A DNA stretch of 64,000 bases from the NCBI GenBank assembly GCA_037976565.1, contig CP137666.1:8736592-8800591 (forward strand). Reading direction: 5' to 3'. The notes beneath the pieces were generated by a model, which was not told the DNA's origin, ran no database searches, and saw only the letters and a program-made list of their open reading frames with translations. The stretch comes from Mesocentrotus franciscanus (taxonomy: Eukaryota; Echinodermata; Echinoidea; Camarodonta; Strongylocentrotidae). Below are positions 50,801-60,517 of this stretch, in pieces (position 1 is the first letter of the stretch; every line of letters begins with the position of its first letter). Both the position numbers and the translations under genes were made by a program.

Positions 50801-52614
50801 GTGATGATTTGATTGACCTAACTCTTCTGATGACCGTCATCTATTCATAATTACAAGAATGTTCTACATGCCATTCGCTTGAAAACGGGTAAAGACACGT
50901 TGTAAAAGGTATACTACTATACTACTACTACTACTACTACTGCAACTACTACTACCGTATACTACCAGTACTACTACTCAAACTAATTCTACTACTATTA
51001 CTTATTCGTGTTGATATTACTGCAGACCGAAAAACAATGGTAGGAGGAGCAATATGATTATTTGTCAATTTGAAGTTAAATGTAAGATGCGCAGGGATAG
51101 GCTTTCGTACCGTGTGGTTAATCATGAGTTGATCGGTCAACCTCATCCAGTTTTCATGATCATAGTTTACTCGGTAGAAGCCATACTGGTAAGTGTTCAC
51201 CATGTACCAATCATTTTCATCCACAGTATCTGCAAGCTGGAAATCGACTGAAGAATGAAATATAATTTAAAGAGTTACAAATTGACGAGAAACTATACTT
51301 TTGTTATTCCTGCTACAAAAGTGTTGTATTTTGAGCTTGGTAAAACTTGTCTTCTCTTGTATTTTTAAATAATTTAAAAGTAAATATTTTTTTGTTGGGA
51401 GTGAATGAGGGATGGTCAGAGAAAGAGGTTAAAGAAATATTCTCGACAGTTTTCATGTACACTGATAGTTCGAATTACCACTTAACGTACATGCTTAATG
51501 GGTGTTGAAATCTTGCACGCAGCGAAACTCGTGCCCCACCTGGAATTTGCTGTGGGATATCGGAAAGCGCACAACCATCGTTCGAATATAGAATTGCTTA
51601 CGAAATGCGCGCAATAATTAGACCTGTCTGTTGTAAAAATTAAGTCCATTCTTGGTTATTAATAGCACCCATTCTCGGCCAAATTTTGTCCAATTCCTTA
51701 GGAGAACCCCCGATTAAGTGTATGTTATATTGAACTGTTCGGAAGTCTTCATATTCACCATTGGAGATATTAGCAATGTATGTAGGCCTATATATAATAA
51801 TCAGAACAGGTCTATACGATATATTCTAATCATAATTATGTTGACCGTAAATTTCATCGTCATTCTTCGGTAAAGTGTGATTTGCAATATGCGCATTACG
51901 AGACAAGTTAAACTAATAAATCTGTTATACTTACTAGAACGTTCTTTTTCCATCCACGTTGAGTTTGGCATAATAAAGTTATTGTGTGTCTTGTCCGTGT
52001 ATTGGATGTAAACTTGCCATAAATACCTATGTAGGAGTGAATTATTCAACGTTACATTCAACAAAAGCGTGATAAACTATGTAAATAACGACATAAATAT
52101 GCCAACATCTTTAATCTTTTTTTTTCGCGCACTACATTATTACACAGGTTATCATGCGAAGTATAATAGAAGAAAATGTCAATGTCACTATTATTTGCAG
52201 CCGATAGTGGCCTTTTCTCAGAATGAAAAACCATAAATACACCGCAATTGCGATTTTACAACGCTAAATATTACAGAAGAATGTGCACTGTAATCCGGGA
52301 ATAGTAATTGAATCCATTGACCGGGATAATATTAATAATAATAATAATAACAATACTGTAAGCGCTTTGGCCAGTTAAAGCGTTTTTTAAAATAAGAAAC
52401 AGTTATTGTTATCAATATTTGTAATTCATAATATTTACCCCTGATCTCCGTATTTCTGACTGACACCCTCAGCTGGGTTAGAGAGAAAGTGTTCCTGATG
52501 AGCCGTTACGGTTCTTCGATCTGTTCGTTCTAGGGTGATTAGAGGATAGCCCATCTGTAATGTCCAGGTGTCCATGATGGCTTTCACGTCGAGACCACCA
52601 TAATCTTTGTCAGC
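39939..52614 (-). CDS. M1-family aminopeptidase (APN-like), C-terminal half only, 10 exons
   Basis: M1 zinc aminopeptidases trim N-terminal residues of peptides at the cell surface, in the ER or in the cytosol. Ten minus-strand exons sum to 1329 bases, i.e. 442 residues plus stop, with all phases consistent and no internal stop. The translation begins at KAIMDTWTLQMGYPLITLER, the conserved segment that ends the catalytic domain. It then covers the ERAP1_C-type helical domain: WYMVNTYQYGFYRVNYD, NRAQLIDDAFSLAR, LPWEATLDYMSYI, ELYQEYMQNPDNNP, TTVYCNGIRGGGQTEWEFGW and LVWDFLRNDYD. The HEXXH...E zinc site and GAMEN motif are not in the window. The order and spacing of motifs match vertebrate APN best; which paralogue it is cannot be told. 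A foldback/LINE complex occupies one intron. Confidence 0.92.
40369..40450 (-). CDS. Aminopeptidase exon (second from 3' end)
   Basis: Acceptor TTTTCAG; reads FAGSIFTFSRIISRVPQNFN then TEQLLEE, like GGGSFSFSNLIQAVTRRFST of APN; donor GTAAGA. Confidence 0.88.
41291..41425 (+). mobile_element. SINE, 5'-truncated copy
   Basis: Matches the body of the 12.7-kb SINE: ATTAATCTAC.TT.GCCA, ACCCAGGTG.AGTAAATTGGG, GTAATTCCTTGAATGCT, AGCGCC and AAAGCCGGGGTAATA. Its 3' end runs directly into the large (ATT)n array, the expected tail. Confidence 0.75.
41437..41615. repeat. (TTA)n microsatellite
   Basis: About 180 bp of interrupted TTA/ATT triplets, continuous with the ATT tail of the adjacent SINE. Confidence 0.95.
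41639..41782 (-). CDS. Aminopeptidase exon (third from 3' end)
   Basis: Reads YLMYTVAEDSQVRSQDVASI and GSNHVGVDLVWDFLRNDYDR. The 3' splice site is the end of an (ATCA)n microsatellite (41783-41830), leaving no ordinary pyrimidine tract. Donor GTAAGT. Confidence 0.9.
42956..43123 (-). CDS. Aminopeptidase exon (fourth from 3' end)
   Basis: Acceptor CTTCATACAG; ISNNLKTTVYCNGIRGGGQT then EWEFGWNKYLSSSDSSEKSK and ALGCSRQPWILNR; matches APN [20 protein letters not shown]. Donor GTAAGA. Confidence 0.93.
43280..43600. repeat. (ACT)n then (CCT/CTC)n simple sequence
   Basis: ACT/TAC triplets at 43295-43475 followed by C/T-rich sequence to 43600, within an aminopeptidase intron; open frames here are low-complexity artefacts. 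Confidence 0.9.
43610..43720 (-). CDS. Aminopeptidase exon (fifth from 3' end)
   Basis: Acceptor TTCTGCTAG; YNRNNAIRVACYYRVRDCLD and ATELYQEYMQNPDNNP, like APN ACSNGVPEC...WMENPNNNP. Donor GTAAGT. Confidence 0.92.
44325..44720. repeat. 15-bp minisatellite, left arm
   Basis: About 20 units of TGCTCCGCCGACATT with variants GACGAC, CAATTG and CAGTTG. Because the unit is five codons and lacks stops, several frames stay open on both strands and give pentapeptide-repeat artefacts. Confidence 0.92.
44850..47340 (+). mobile_element. Non-LTR retrotransposon (LINE), reverse transcriptase remnant, frameshifted
   Basis: A reverse transcriptase of the Jockey/CR1 type, antisense to the host gene. Coding signal begins near 44885 (EWKDAFINICNKCAPVKSTR), so the endonuclease is missing. 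RT motifs in order: SDWKIAHTTPVY, DITNYRPISVV, SCFLDISKCFDCVDHD, GVPQGSVLAPVLFLLFIND, YADDVVIY, then VHSIGYLGIIIHENLKW and the C-terminal LLRLQKRAARHV and AKVWNLLP. The reading frame changes at least three times: about 45280-45330, about 45715-45725 and about 45961-45982. The longest intact piece is 45962-47143 (393 codons). It is dead as read. No obvious target duplication. Confidence 0.9.
45962..47143 (+). pseudogene. LINE reverse transcriptase, longest open segment
   Basis: Contains the palm motifs GVPQGSVLAP and YADD, thumb and C-terminal region, ending in a basic tail KGSKRSRRFVRR before a stop at 47143. The fingers portion is upstream in other frames (44940-45371, 45368-45739, 45688-45981). 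Confidence 0.88.
47714..48175. repeat. Tandem duplication, period about 230 bp
   Basis: Two copies starting CGTAATGTAGAAAGATTCTA at about 47716 and 47946 share long identical runs (AAAAACGTCCCCTTAAATGT, GTGCCCTCCCTTTCA). Shorter degenerate relatives of the GCTCACTTGCTACGCTA and CCCGTCCC...GCAAGAA motifs continue at 47500-47700 and 48240-48450. Confidence 0.85.
48795..48965. repeat. 15-bp minisatellite, right arm (inverted)
   Basis: Inverted counterpart of the left array, about ten units such as TCGGCGGAGCAAATG. Confidence 0.9.
49081..49154 (-). CDS. Aminopeptidase exon (sixth from 3' end)
   Basis: Acceptor CTCTTTCCAG; LYMQALVKPLYDYLGWDDTE then NVLEQ, like APN YLKKQVTPLFIHF. Donor GTAAGT. 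It sits only about 110 bases from the right arm of the foldback element. Confidence 0.88.
50424..50627 (-). CDS. Aminopeptidase exon (seventh from 3' end)
   Basis: Acceptor TTTTCTTACAG; 68 codons: VFPNENRAQLIDDAFSLART, LTRYLGNERDLLPWEATLDY and RRSGGYGPLE. NRAQLIDDAF and PWEA are hallmarks of the family. Donor GTAAGA. Confidence 0.95.
51111..51247 (-). CDS. Aminopeptidase exon (eighth from 3' end)
   Basis: Acceptor ATTCTTCAG; DENDWYMVNTYQYGFYRVNY then DHENWMRLTDQLMINHT; the GFYRVNYD motif opens the C-terminal domain. Donor GTACGA. Confidence 0.95.
51935..52026 (-). CDS. Aminopeptidase exon (ninth from 3' end)
   Basis: Acceptor CTCCTACATAG; YLWQVYIQYTDKTHNNFIMP then NSTWMEKERS, the beta-sheet domain (APN YVWIVPI). 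Donor GTAAGT. Confidence 0.88.
52439..52614 (-). CDS. Aminopeptidase exon, most 5' exon seen
   Basis: Acceptor CTTTTAAAG; ADKDYGGLDVKAIMDTWTLQ then MGYPLITLERTDRRTVTAHQ. Phase 0 start. An upstream exon is required but none is recognisable up to 64000. Confidence 0.93.
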
Positions 52615-52734
52615 CTTTAAAAGAAAGGAAAACAAAGATAACCAGAACACAGAAATGGAATGTATGCAATTACAAAATAAAAAGATATTCAGAACAAAAT
52701 CGCAAAGACTTTCGGAAAAATCAACCCCAGAGGC

Positions 52735-52922
52735 AGTTTGGGAGCACTGTTATGGGAGCACTGCGATGTATTGGGAACGTTCTTGACTCTCATACGAATA
52801 GTCCTGGGTTCGATCCTTGCTATTTACTTACATACTTGGACAAGGTGTTTTTTCCACATTTGTTCCTCTCAACCCAGGTGTAATTGGGTACTGGGCAATG
52901 CTGGAGTAATAATGATTACGGG
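52735..52922 (+). mobile_element. SINE copy interrupted by a hAT-type element
   Basis: B-box-like GGGTTCGATCC at about 52806, then CAACCCAGGTGTAATTGGGT, GCTGGAGTAATAATGATTAC as in the 41.3-kb copy. The sequence resumes at 54585 after the inserted element. Confidence 0.65.
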
Positions 52923-53702
52923 CAGGGGCGTAGACAACGGGGGGGATGAGGGGGATGCATCCCCCCACCTCACAAGGTGGGGGGGATGGCATGTACAATC
53001 ATCCCCCCCAGGTTTTGGGGAATGATATTTGCTTACTTAATAAGTCATAATGATGATAATAATAGTAATAATAATAATGATAACAATTATAATATTAATA
53101 ATAATAATTATGATGATGATAATAATAATCCTCATCATTATTGTTATCGTTATTTTCTCAAGTCGGTTTTTATTGAAATACATGTGTGGTCTGGCCCACT
53201 CGTGTTATAGGCATTATACATTGTGTGCAAAATGCATCAGCGCAATCTAAAACAGAATAGAAAATGAATGTAATACAACAGTATACATAATAATTCGTGA
53301 CAGAGAGTACCATACTACTATCTTTATAACAAGTATTATTCAAACAAACATATATAATTATGTATAATCATGAATTGTTCAACTTCATGCTCCCACTATA
53401 TGACTATTGTTACACTAATACTGATATCAGGACTGACTGGTATACATTAGTTTGTTGTTGCTTGCAGCAGCTACATCTTTTCTGTATTGTTAACTATTTA
53501 TTTATTTTTGTTTTATTTAAGATGCACTTTGTTTTGTATTCATTTAAAGTATGTTGATTGATGCATGAAGACATAAGTTTGAAATGTTTAAATAAGTTTG
53601 TTTCATGTAAAGCGCAGTGTGAATTTACCCTGTCTTGAAATGCGAGATAAAAGGAACCTATTAGTATTAGCATTATTATTTGTATTAGTATTATTTTTAT
53701 TT

Positions 53703-53760
<58 letters not shown>

Positions 53761-54584
53761 TACTATTATAAGACTGAGATCAAATAGAAGTAAATAATGC
53801 CCTAATTTGAAACGATGCAATGCCGTTATGGTTCCGATTTCTTCACAAACTTACAAAGCAGTATTGTTACTCCATGGATCATAGTGATACTGTTTATGTT
53901 TTTGTATCTGTATGTTAATGAGCCGCCAGCCAATATCCATCTATGGATACTATGCCTGTTTCTTTGAGGTAAAAAGAGCATAGTATGTACGTATTCATTA
54001 TGCTTTATAATGAACAGACATATTGTTCAAAGTTTAATCGTTATTTGTTTGTTGTTTATGTGTTCTATTCACAAATGGCCACAGAGGCTGTTTTCATTCA
54101 TAACCACATACCCCTATCAAGACAACAAAGACTATACCTGCGTGTACACAGTTGACATTGGTTTTTTTCTGAAGAGGTGTAACAGCAAAATTCACAGAGA
54201 TAAATAAATACGTAGTGTGGTTCAATATGCAATACTATGTGTCAGTCCATTCTGTATTCGTATGCCACGGTGTGTAGATCTTGTCGATGTATGTCTGTCC
54301 ATTCAAGGCGTAGTATGTGTGTGTGTGTGTGTGTGGGCGTGAGGGTGTGTGTGTGTGTGTGCGTGCACGCTTGTGTGTGTTATTTTACCTCATTAAGTAT
54401 GCATCAGATTGCACGATTTCAAGTTCAAAATTGCAAAAGCTCCCTACCGTGGGAGGGGGACACCCTCCCACACCCTCCCGCTCGGTCGCTTCGCCTTCGC
54501 TCGGGCGCTTCGCGCCCTCACTAGCGTTGGCAGCCCAGTCATCCCCCCCAGGTGTACGAACCTGTCTACGCCACTGATTACGGG
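52915..54584. mobile_element. hAT-type non-autonomous element, 8-bp TSD
   Basis: The element spans 52923-54576. Ends CAGGGGCGTAGAC and GTCTACGCCACTG are inverted repeats, and the flanks carry the perfect 8-bp duplication ATTACGGG (52915-52922, 54577-54584). Subterminal CCCCCCAGGT / GGGGGGATG motifs are repeated at both ends. Inside are (AAT)n 53050-53135, (TTA)n 53700-53757 and (GT)n 54316-54376. No transposase frame. Confidence 0.85.
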
Positions 54585-55330
54585 GTCCACATGAAGATTG
54601 ATAATGACGTGGCTACTCTTGGTATAAATTATGCCCATGATTATTGATACCAAAGTTTGTAATGCGGTTTCACATACATCTAATAAAACAAATATGGAGC
54701 TAGGTATGTGGCTCTTTTGTGGACTTCAGGGCACAGTTTGTAAGCGATATCGGGATATAAATGTATAGGTGAAAAGGGGCACTTGTCAAAAGTCAAAAGG
54801 GGCATTTATCAAAAAGGAAGCTAATAACACCATAAGAAAGAAAAGGGGCACTGATCAGAAGTAAATGGGGGCACTTAAAAGGGTGAAATTATCAGGGGTG
54901 AAAAAGTGCACTATTATATTAAAACGGAAAATGGGCACCAATCAAACGAAAACAGGGGCACTTATCGGATTTCAAAAGGGGCACTCATGTATGAGGTTAA
55001 AAGGGTCAGTTACCAGAAGGTGAAAAGGGCACTTATTACAAATAAAAAGGGGGCACTATACGAAAAAAGGGGCACTTATCATCTATAAAAAGGGACACTT
55101 TTCATAGATAAAAAGGGGCACTTTGGGGTACTTGAAAAAGTGTGTGGGGGGCACTGTGATGGCATTTGTAGCCCCTGGAGATAGGGGAAGTCTGAGCGTC
55201 TTGTTAGACGAAGTTTCTTCAAAATTCGACTTAGATGTCTATAAAAACACTCAGTAGAATTTTATGTTTTGATATAACAAAAGGTATAAAATTTCTTTCT
55301 GGGAGAATCCCAACTCAAAATAAAGACCAT

Positions 55331-55671
55331 GGGTGGTATTCCGACAGCACGTAGGCCTACTAAGTTAAGCCTGGCTTAACTAGTTCACACTCTTATGGAG
55401 TGCCTGTTGTCAACTCATTTACCCTGTACAGATTATTTTAATCCTGCAATGATAAGTGTCCAAAATATTAATTTTGCAATGAAATGGGAAGAAAAAGATA
55501 ATACGAGTATGAACCGATTTTCAATAAAGTCTTTTGTAGATTATCTTTGTCATGAATATTGAAGGAGGAATTAGATGACACCTAGCAGTGGCTAGCATTC
55601 CATAGAAGTGTGAACTAAAATTCTTGTTTAGTCTGGACTTAGTCCCGGCTTAACTTATGAGAATACCACCC
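55331..55671. mobile_element. MITE with GGGTGGTATTC ends
   Basis: GGGTGGTATTC at 55331-55341 and GAATACCACCC at 55661-55671 form the ends, with CAT on both outer sides. Just inside, AGTTAAGCCTGGCTTAACTA and GTTCACAC are opposed by GTGTGAAC and CCGGCTTAACTT. Confidence 0.7.
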
Positions 55672-55746
55672 CATGTTTTTGGTAAATCTTAAAAAGTTGA
55701 TATTAAAATACAATGGGCATACATGTGTGCGCATATTTATTAACAC

Positions 55747-55992
55747 TATCGCACGGAATTTATTGCGTACGTACGGAATATTATCTCGTACGTACGGAAT
55801 ATTTTTGTTTCGTACGTACGGAATATTATTGCGTACGTACGGAATAATTTAATGCGTACGTACGGAATATTATCTCGTACGTACGGAATATTTTTTTTTC
55901 GTACGTACGGAATATTATTGCGTACGTACGGAATAATTTAATGCGTACGTACGGAATATTATCTCGTACGTACGGAATAATTTTTTTTTGGT
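55747..55992. repeat. Higher-order array of CGTACGTACGGAATA
   Basis: About ten units of CGTACGTACGGAATA separated by four alternating spacers (TTATCT, TTTTTGTTT-like, TTATTG, ATTTAATG). The four-unit block of about 98 bp repeats about 2.5 times. Each unit contains the palindrome CGTACGTACG. Confidence 0.9.
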
Positions 55993-56131
55993 TCGCAAAA
56001 ATGGCATGTTTGGGGCTTCGTACCTTACACAAAAATGTAAAGGCAATGCGTATCAGAAATAGAAATGGGGGACTTTTTCCACATACACGCACTGACACAC
56101 ATACACATTCATTTGCTTTAACTATATGCAC

Positions 56132-57541
56132 CCCAGGTCGAAATTCCAGTTGATACCAGTTGAAACCAGTAAGGATTTCCAACTGGTATCTACTGGTTTG
56201 AATTTGTCTCAACTGGTCTCAACTGGTACCAGTTAATACCAGTTGATACAATTTGGAAACCAGTAGAAATACCAGTTGACATCTGAGACCAGTTGATATT
56301 AACAGTTGATTTACCAGTTGATTTACCAGTTGAAAACCAGTAGATGATTACCAGTTGATTTACCAGTTGAAAACCAGTAGAAATACCAGTTGACATCTGA
56401 GACCAGTAGATATTACCAGTTGATTTACCAGTTGATTTACCAGTTGATGATTACCAGTTGATTTACCAGTTGAAAACCAGTAGAAATACCAGTTGACATA
56501 TGAGACCAGTTGATATTACCAGTTGATTTACCAGTTGATTTACCAGCTGAAAACCAGTAGATGATTACCAGTTGATTTACCAGTTGAAAACCAGTAGAAA
56601 TACCAGTTGACATCTGAGACCAGTTGATATTACCAGTTGATTTACCAGTTGATTTACCAGTTGAAAACCAGTAGATGATTACCAGTTGAAAACCAGTTGA
56701 TTTACCAATTGAAAACCATGAGATGATTACCAGTTGATTTACCAGTTGAAACTGTTAGATGATATACCAGTTGATTTACCAGTTGAAAACCAGTAGATGA
56801 TTACCAGTTGATTTACCAGTTGCTTTACCAGTTCAAAAACCAGTTCATTGTATCTTGTGCATATTCATGATTAATTTGCATATTTTCACAGAAAATATAA
56901 TTATCATGATCTATCAAGCTAATGTGACAATGCACATAATTTTGTGATTGTTAATTTCTTAGTCAATCATTGACAAATATATTATATATGTTTGATCATG
57001 TTTTTCATCTAATTTAAAACGTAAAAATAGATATATTGATACATATAATTACTAACCAGGAAACAAAATGTATAATTTTGTATATATCTATGGTACGAGT
57101 TCCAAATTAAATATGGAATAAGACTTATCTATATAGACTGTAATCGACCTCAAATGATCTCTGTGATGGGGTAATTGCAAGAGTTTATATATTATGGTCC
57201 TGTTGGTGGCCAGATGCCAATATTGATTATTGATTATCACAATATCTGTTGATTACTGGTCTCAACTGGTAAATCAACTGGAAATATCAACTGGTATATC
57301 AACTGGTAAATCTACTGGTTTTCAACTGGTAAATCAACTGGAAATATCAACTGGTATATCAACTGGTAAATCTACTGGTTTTTCAACTGGTTTGTCAACT
57401 GGTCTCAGATAGCGTTGTCTCAATTTCCATATTAAAAACCAGTTGAATATACTGGTTTGAACTGGTACCAGTTGACTACTGGTTTGAACTGGTACCAGTT
57501 GACCAGTTGCCTACTGGTTTTAACTGGTTTTTCGACCTGGG
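56132..57541. mobile_element. Foldback element, arms of ACCAGTTGATTT repeats
   Basis: The ends are CCCAGGTCGAAA (56132) and TTTCGACCTGGG (to 57541), perfect inverted repeats. The left arm (to about 56845) is a dense array of ACCAGTTGATTT / ACCAGTTGAAA / ACCAGTAGA; the right arm (from about 57237) is the same motif inverted (AAATCAACTGGT). The central 390 bp is AT-rich and unrelated. The left arm contains a higher-order unit of about 120 bp (GACATCTGAGACCAGTTGAT recurs). No target duplication seen. Confidence 0.8.
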
Positions 57542-57888
57542 ACTCAAATCATCACCTCCCTCGTACTGGTATAGGCCTATATAGTAAGTAGTAAGGCCTA
57601 AACATCATAATGTTTATAATAGGCCTAAAATTAATCAAGACAAGACTTGTTTTGTAATAGGCCTACTGCTGATTATACCATACCATAAATTTATGATAAC
57701 GGCTTACAAAACATGTATAAGTATGAAACCAGAAATGCAGTTACAACATTCCGATAAAAAAAGGCATTATGATGTTCTTGGAAAAACTCAACAAAACAAA
57801 CAAACAACTTACAAACAAACAAACATAAACTTCCACGCACATGCTATATTAGAGTTGAGTAAAAAGAGGCGTTGCAGGGGTGGGGAGG

Positions 57889-58095
57889 GGCAGGGCTAGT
57901 GGCGGATCCAGGGGGGGGCCCGGGCCCCTCCCTAGAAAAAAAACATGTAAAAACACCCTTTCGGAGGTTTAAAAAAAAAAATTGCTCACTACCCCTACTG
58001 AGCGGAAAAACGGCACGGTTTTCAAATTTTCGCACGAAGTGGGCCCCTTTTTCGGCCCCTCCTTGCCGTCGGCTGGATCCGCCCCTGGGCAGGGC
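57889..58095. mobile_element. hAT-type MITE, 8-bp TSD
   Basis: The element spans 57897-58087: TAGTGGCGGATCCAG at the left end and CTGGATCCGCCCCTG at the right end are inverted repeats. Flanks GGCAGGGC at 57889-57896 and 58088-58095 are a perfect 8-bp duplication. Confidence 0.85.
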
Positions 58096-59160
58096 TCCTG
58101 CACCCTCTGTGTCTCCTTGACAAACAAAATGAAGGCCTAAGTCTGCAGCTCCATATTTCAATCCAATACGATACCTCGACTATACAAACAACTGCATGCT
58201 GTACATCGGTATATCCATGGACCTCAATGCGATTTTCATATTTCATAATCTTAAAAAGTACACTGGTTAAGCTGTATTCACAAATCAATTGCTGTAGTAG
58301 ACGTACAGTGTATATTATGTGTAGTTTTGGATCCAGGGGTCGGTCACCGCCCCTTGGGCGGCCCAAAGAATGGGGAAAAGGGAAAATGAGACAGCGATGA
58401 AAGGAAAAGGAAGAAAAAAAAAAGAGAAATGAGGGTAAAAGAGTATAGATCGATATAAACGAAGAGGGAGAAGGGAAAGGAGAGAGAGAGAGGGAGGGAG
58501 GGAGAGAGTCGGCATTGTAATGGATGAGAGCTCCTTCCCCTTCTCATAAATGCCCCTTTTCACCTCTGATAACTGCACCTATTAACATCTGATAAGTACC
58601 CTTTTTCCCTCATCAAGTGCCCCTTTTCCTTTACAATAAGTGTCCCTTTTCCATTCTCATAAGTGCCCTAAAACGGCTTTTTCATCTCTGGTTAATGCAC
58701 CTTTTTCAGGTACGAGAAGTGCCCCTTACCACCCTGATAAGCGCCCTCTCCACCATTGATAATTGCCCCCTCCCCCATTAAAATCCGAGAGCTACACGTT
58801 TTACTTTGACAAGTGCCCCTTTTCCTTTCTAATAAGTGCCCTTTTTCCTTATTATAAATGCCATTTTCACCCCTGATAAATGCCCCTATGGAAATCTGAT
58901 AGGTGCCCCCTTTCCTTCGACAGGTGCCCCTTTTTCATTCTCGGAATTGCCTATTTTCTTCTCTGGTGAGTGTCTTTTTTGAGGTGCGAAAACTGCCCCA
59001 TTTTCACTTCTGATAATTGCCCTTTTTTACTTACTTACACGTGCACTTTTCTTTTCTCACAAGAATCACGGTGTCCTTTTCCCTTCTGATAAGTGCCCTT
59101 TTCCCTTTTCCATAACATGCACCTAGCATTTAAAGCGACCGAGAGCCCCTTTTTCTTAAA

Positions 59161-59783
59161 TTTCCCTTAAAGCTCGCTCGCATTTATAGTTGATATAATT
59201 ATTATGATACTTATATAAGGTCTTTTGATTCTATCATTATTAGATTGTGCCTAAAAGTAATCAGGATTTATTTGTTAGCCTCTTTTTCAATTCAATTCAA
59301 ATGAACATTTATTTTCTTCCATTCAATTTTACAAACATATTTGACATCATTCTGTTCAAACAATACAATGTATACGTAGGAACATAAATATAATTTAAGA
59401 ACTTGTATTACAAGGAAGAAGGCGCGAAACCCAGTAAGCATAGCTTGTAGTGGGTACGCCTGAATACACAAATACATAATATACATTATAAATAGAAGAA
59501 AGGAAGAAAGGGATAGGCAAGGAGAGCTTGGAGAGCTTGGAGAAAGAGAAAAGAGAAAAGAGAGAAAAGAAGAGGACTGCAACATCGTAGCAATGGAGTG
59601 AATGGCATGCATAAACAACATAATGGCAAGATATAGGTGAAGGGTATGTTTTAACAAGTGTTTTTGATATGCATATATACAAACATGTATTATATACATA
59701 TATATTTCGTTACAAGTACATACGTTAATACAATATATACACATATATTCATATATTTTTACATAATAATTATACACATGCAT

Positions 59784-59839
<56 letters not shown>

Positions 59840-60053
59840 TATATACACACACACACACCCATACACATCCCCTTATACATGTACAATATATACACAATTG
59901 TCACCCTACTAGGGCTAATACTTATGCACTGTAATTTAAAATCATACATTTTTTAAGCTTCAGATTTCCTCATAGATTCAGGTAAGTCGTTCCAAAGCTT
60001 AGGACCGGTGAAACGGATATTATTTTGAAAAATATGTTTACGGTGTTTGGGAA
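59161..60053. other. Intergenic with (AT)n microsatellite
   Basis: No gene recognised. A/G-rich tract at 59490-59575 and (AT)n at 59790-59836 followed by CA repeats. Confidence 0.6.
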
Positions 60054-60517
60054 TAAGACCCCGTTCTCATTCACTTCGTTGGAGCGGTCTAACTAAGACC
60101 CGTTCCTCAGGAGCGGTTCTTAGGTGAGTGAGAACGGTCAAAGTGGTCCAGGAAGTGGACTTCTGGACCGCTCCAGAAGACCACCTCGGGAGGTGGTCTT
60201 GAGGAACGGGTCTTATTAAGAGCGGTTTGGAGCGCTCTAACGTGCGAGTGTGAACGGAAGCGTACTTTGAACGGAAGTGGTCTAGTGACGTTGCACGCGA
60301 AACATGTAGTACGGTACATACGCTTATATTCCGCGCGCGAAAAAATTTACCCGCTGACCTGAGCTGCCATAGCAACAAGACCACTTTGACTCGTGGAGCG
60401 GTTTGAGCAATAAAAAACTGCTCGGAGTGTGAACCCTCGCAAACCGTTCCTCAAGACCCGTTCCTCTGGAGCGGTCTAACTAAGACCACTTTCAAAGTGA
60501 GTGAGAACGGGGTCTAA
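60054..60517. mobile_element. Harbinger-type MITE, copy 1
   Basis: The element spans 60057-60514: GACCCCGTTCTCATTCACTT at the left and AAAGTGAGTGAGAACGGGGT then C at the right, flanked by the 3-bp TAA (60054-60056, 60515-60517). TAA/TWA duplications are typical of PIF/Harbinger. The interior is full of inverted motifs (GACCACCTCGGGAGGTGGTC). Confidence 0.85.

Larger units (their letters stand above)
54770..59160. mobile_element. Foldback-like structure, arms of ~25-bp repeats AAAAGGGGCACTTATC
   Basis: The left arm (54770-55156) has about 14 degenerate units of AAAAGGGGCACTTATCANAA at 20-35 bp spacing; the right arm (58532-59160) has about 20 units in the opposite orientation (GATAAGTGCCCCTTTTCC). 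The 3.4 kb between holds a MITE, a CGTACGTACG array, a second foldback and a hAT MITE. A stray unit (GGTGCCCCTTTTTTCC) also occurs at 61231. Exact ends and target duplication are not found, so two independent arrays in opposite orientation remain possible. Confidence 0.6.

Noticed and set aside
53865..53935. Possible extra aminopeptidase exon on the minus strand (IQKHKQYHYDPWSNNTAL then GTAAGT)
   Set aside because: The motif is only vaguely like the family, the phase does not match the next exon, and it lies inside the hAT-type element.
54770..56850. Regularly spaced short repeats resembling a CRISPR array
   Set aside because: Units are degenerate, spacers are themselves related, the DNA is animal nuclear and there are no cas genes.
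59292..59912. 200-codon minus-strand frame with poly(IY) stretch
   Set aside because: It crosses the (AT)n microsatellite and A/G-rich tract; low complexity, no homology recognised.
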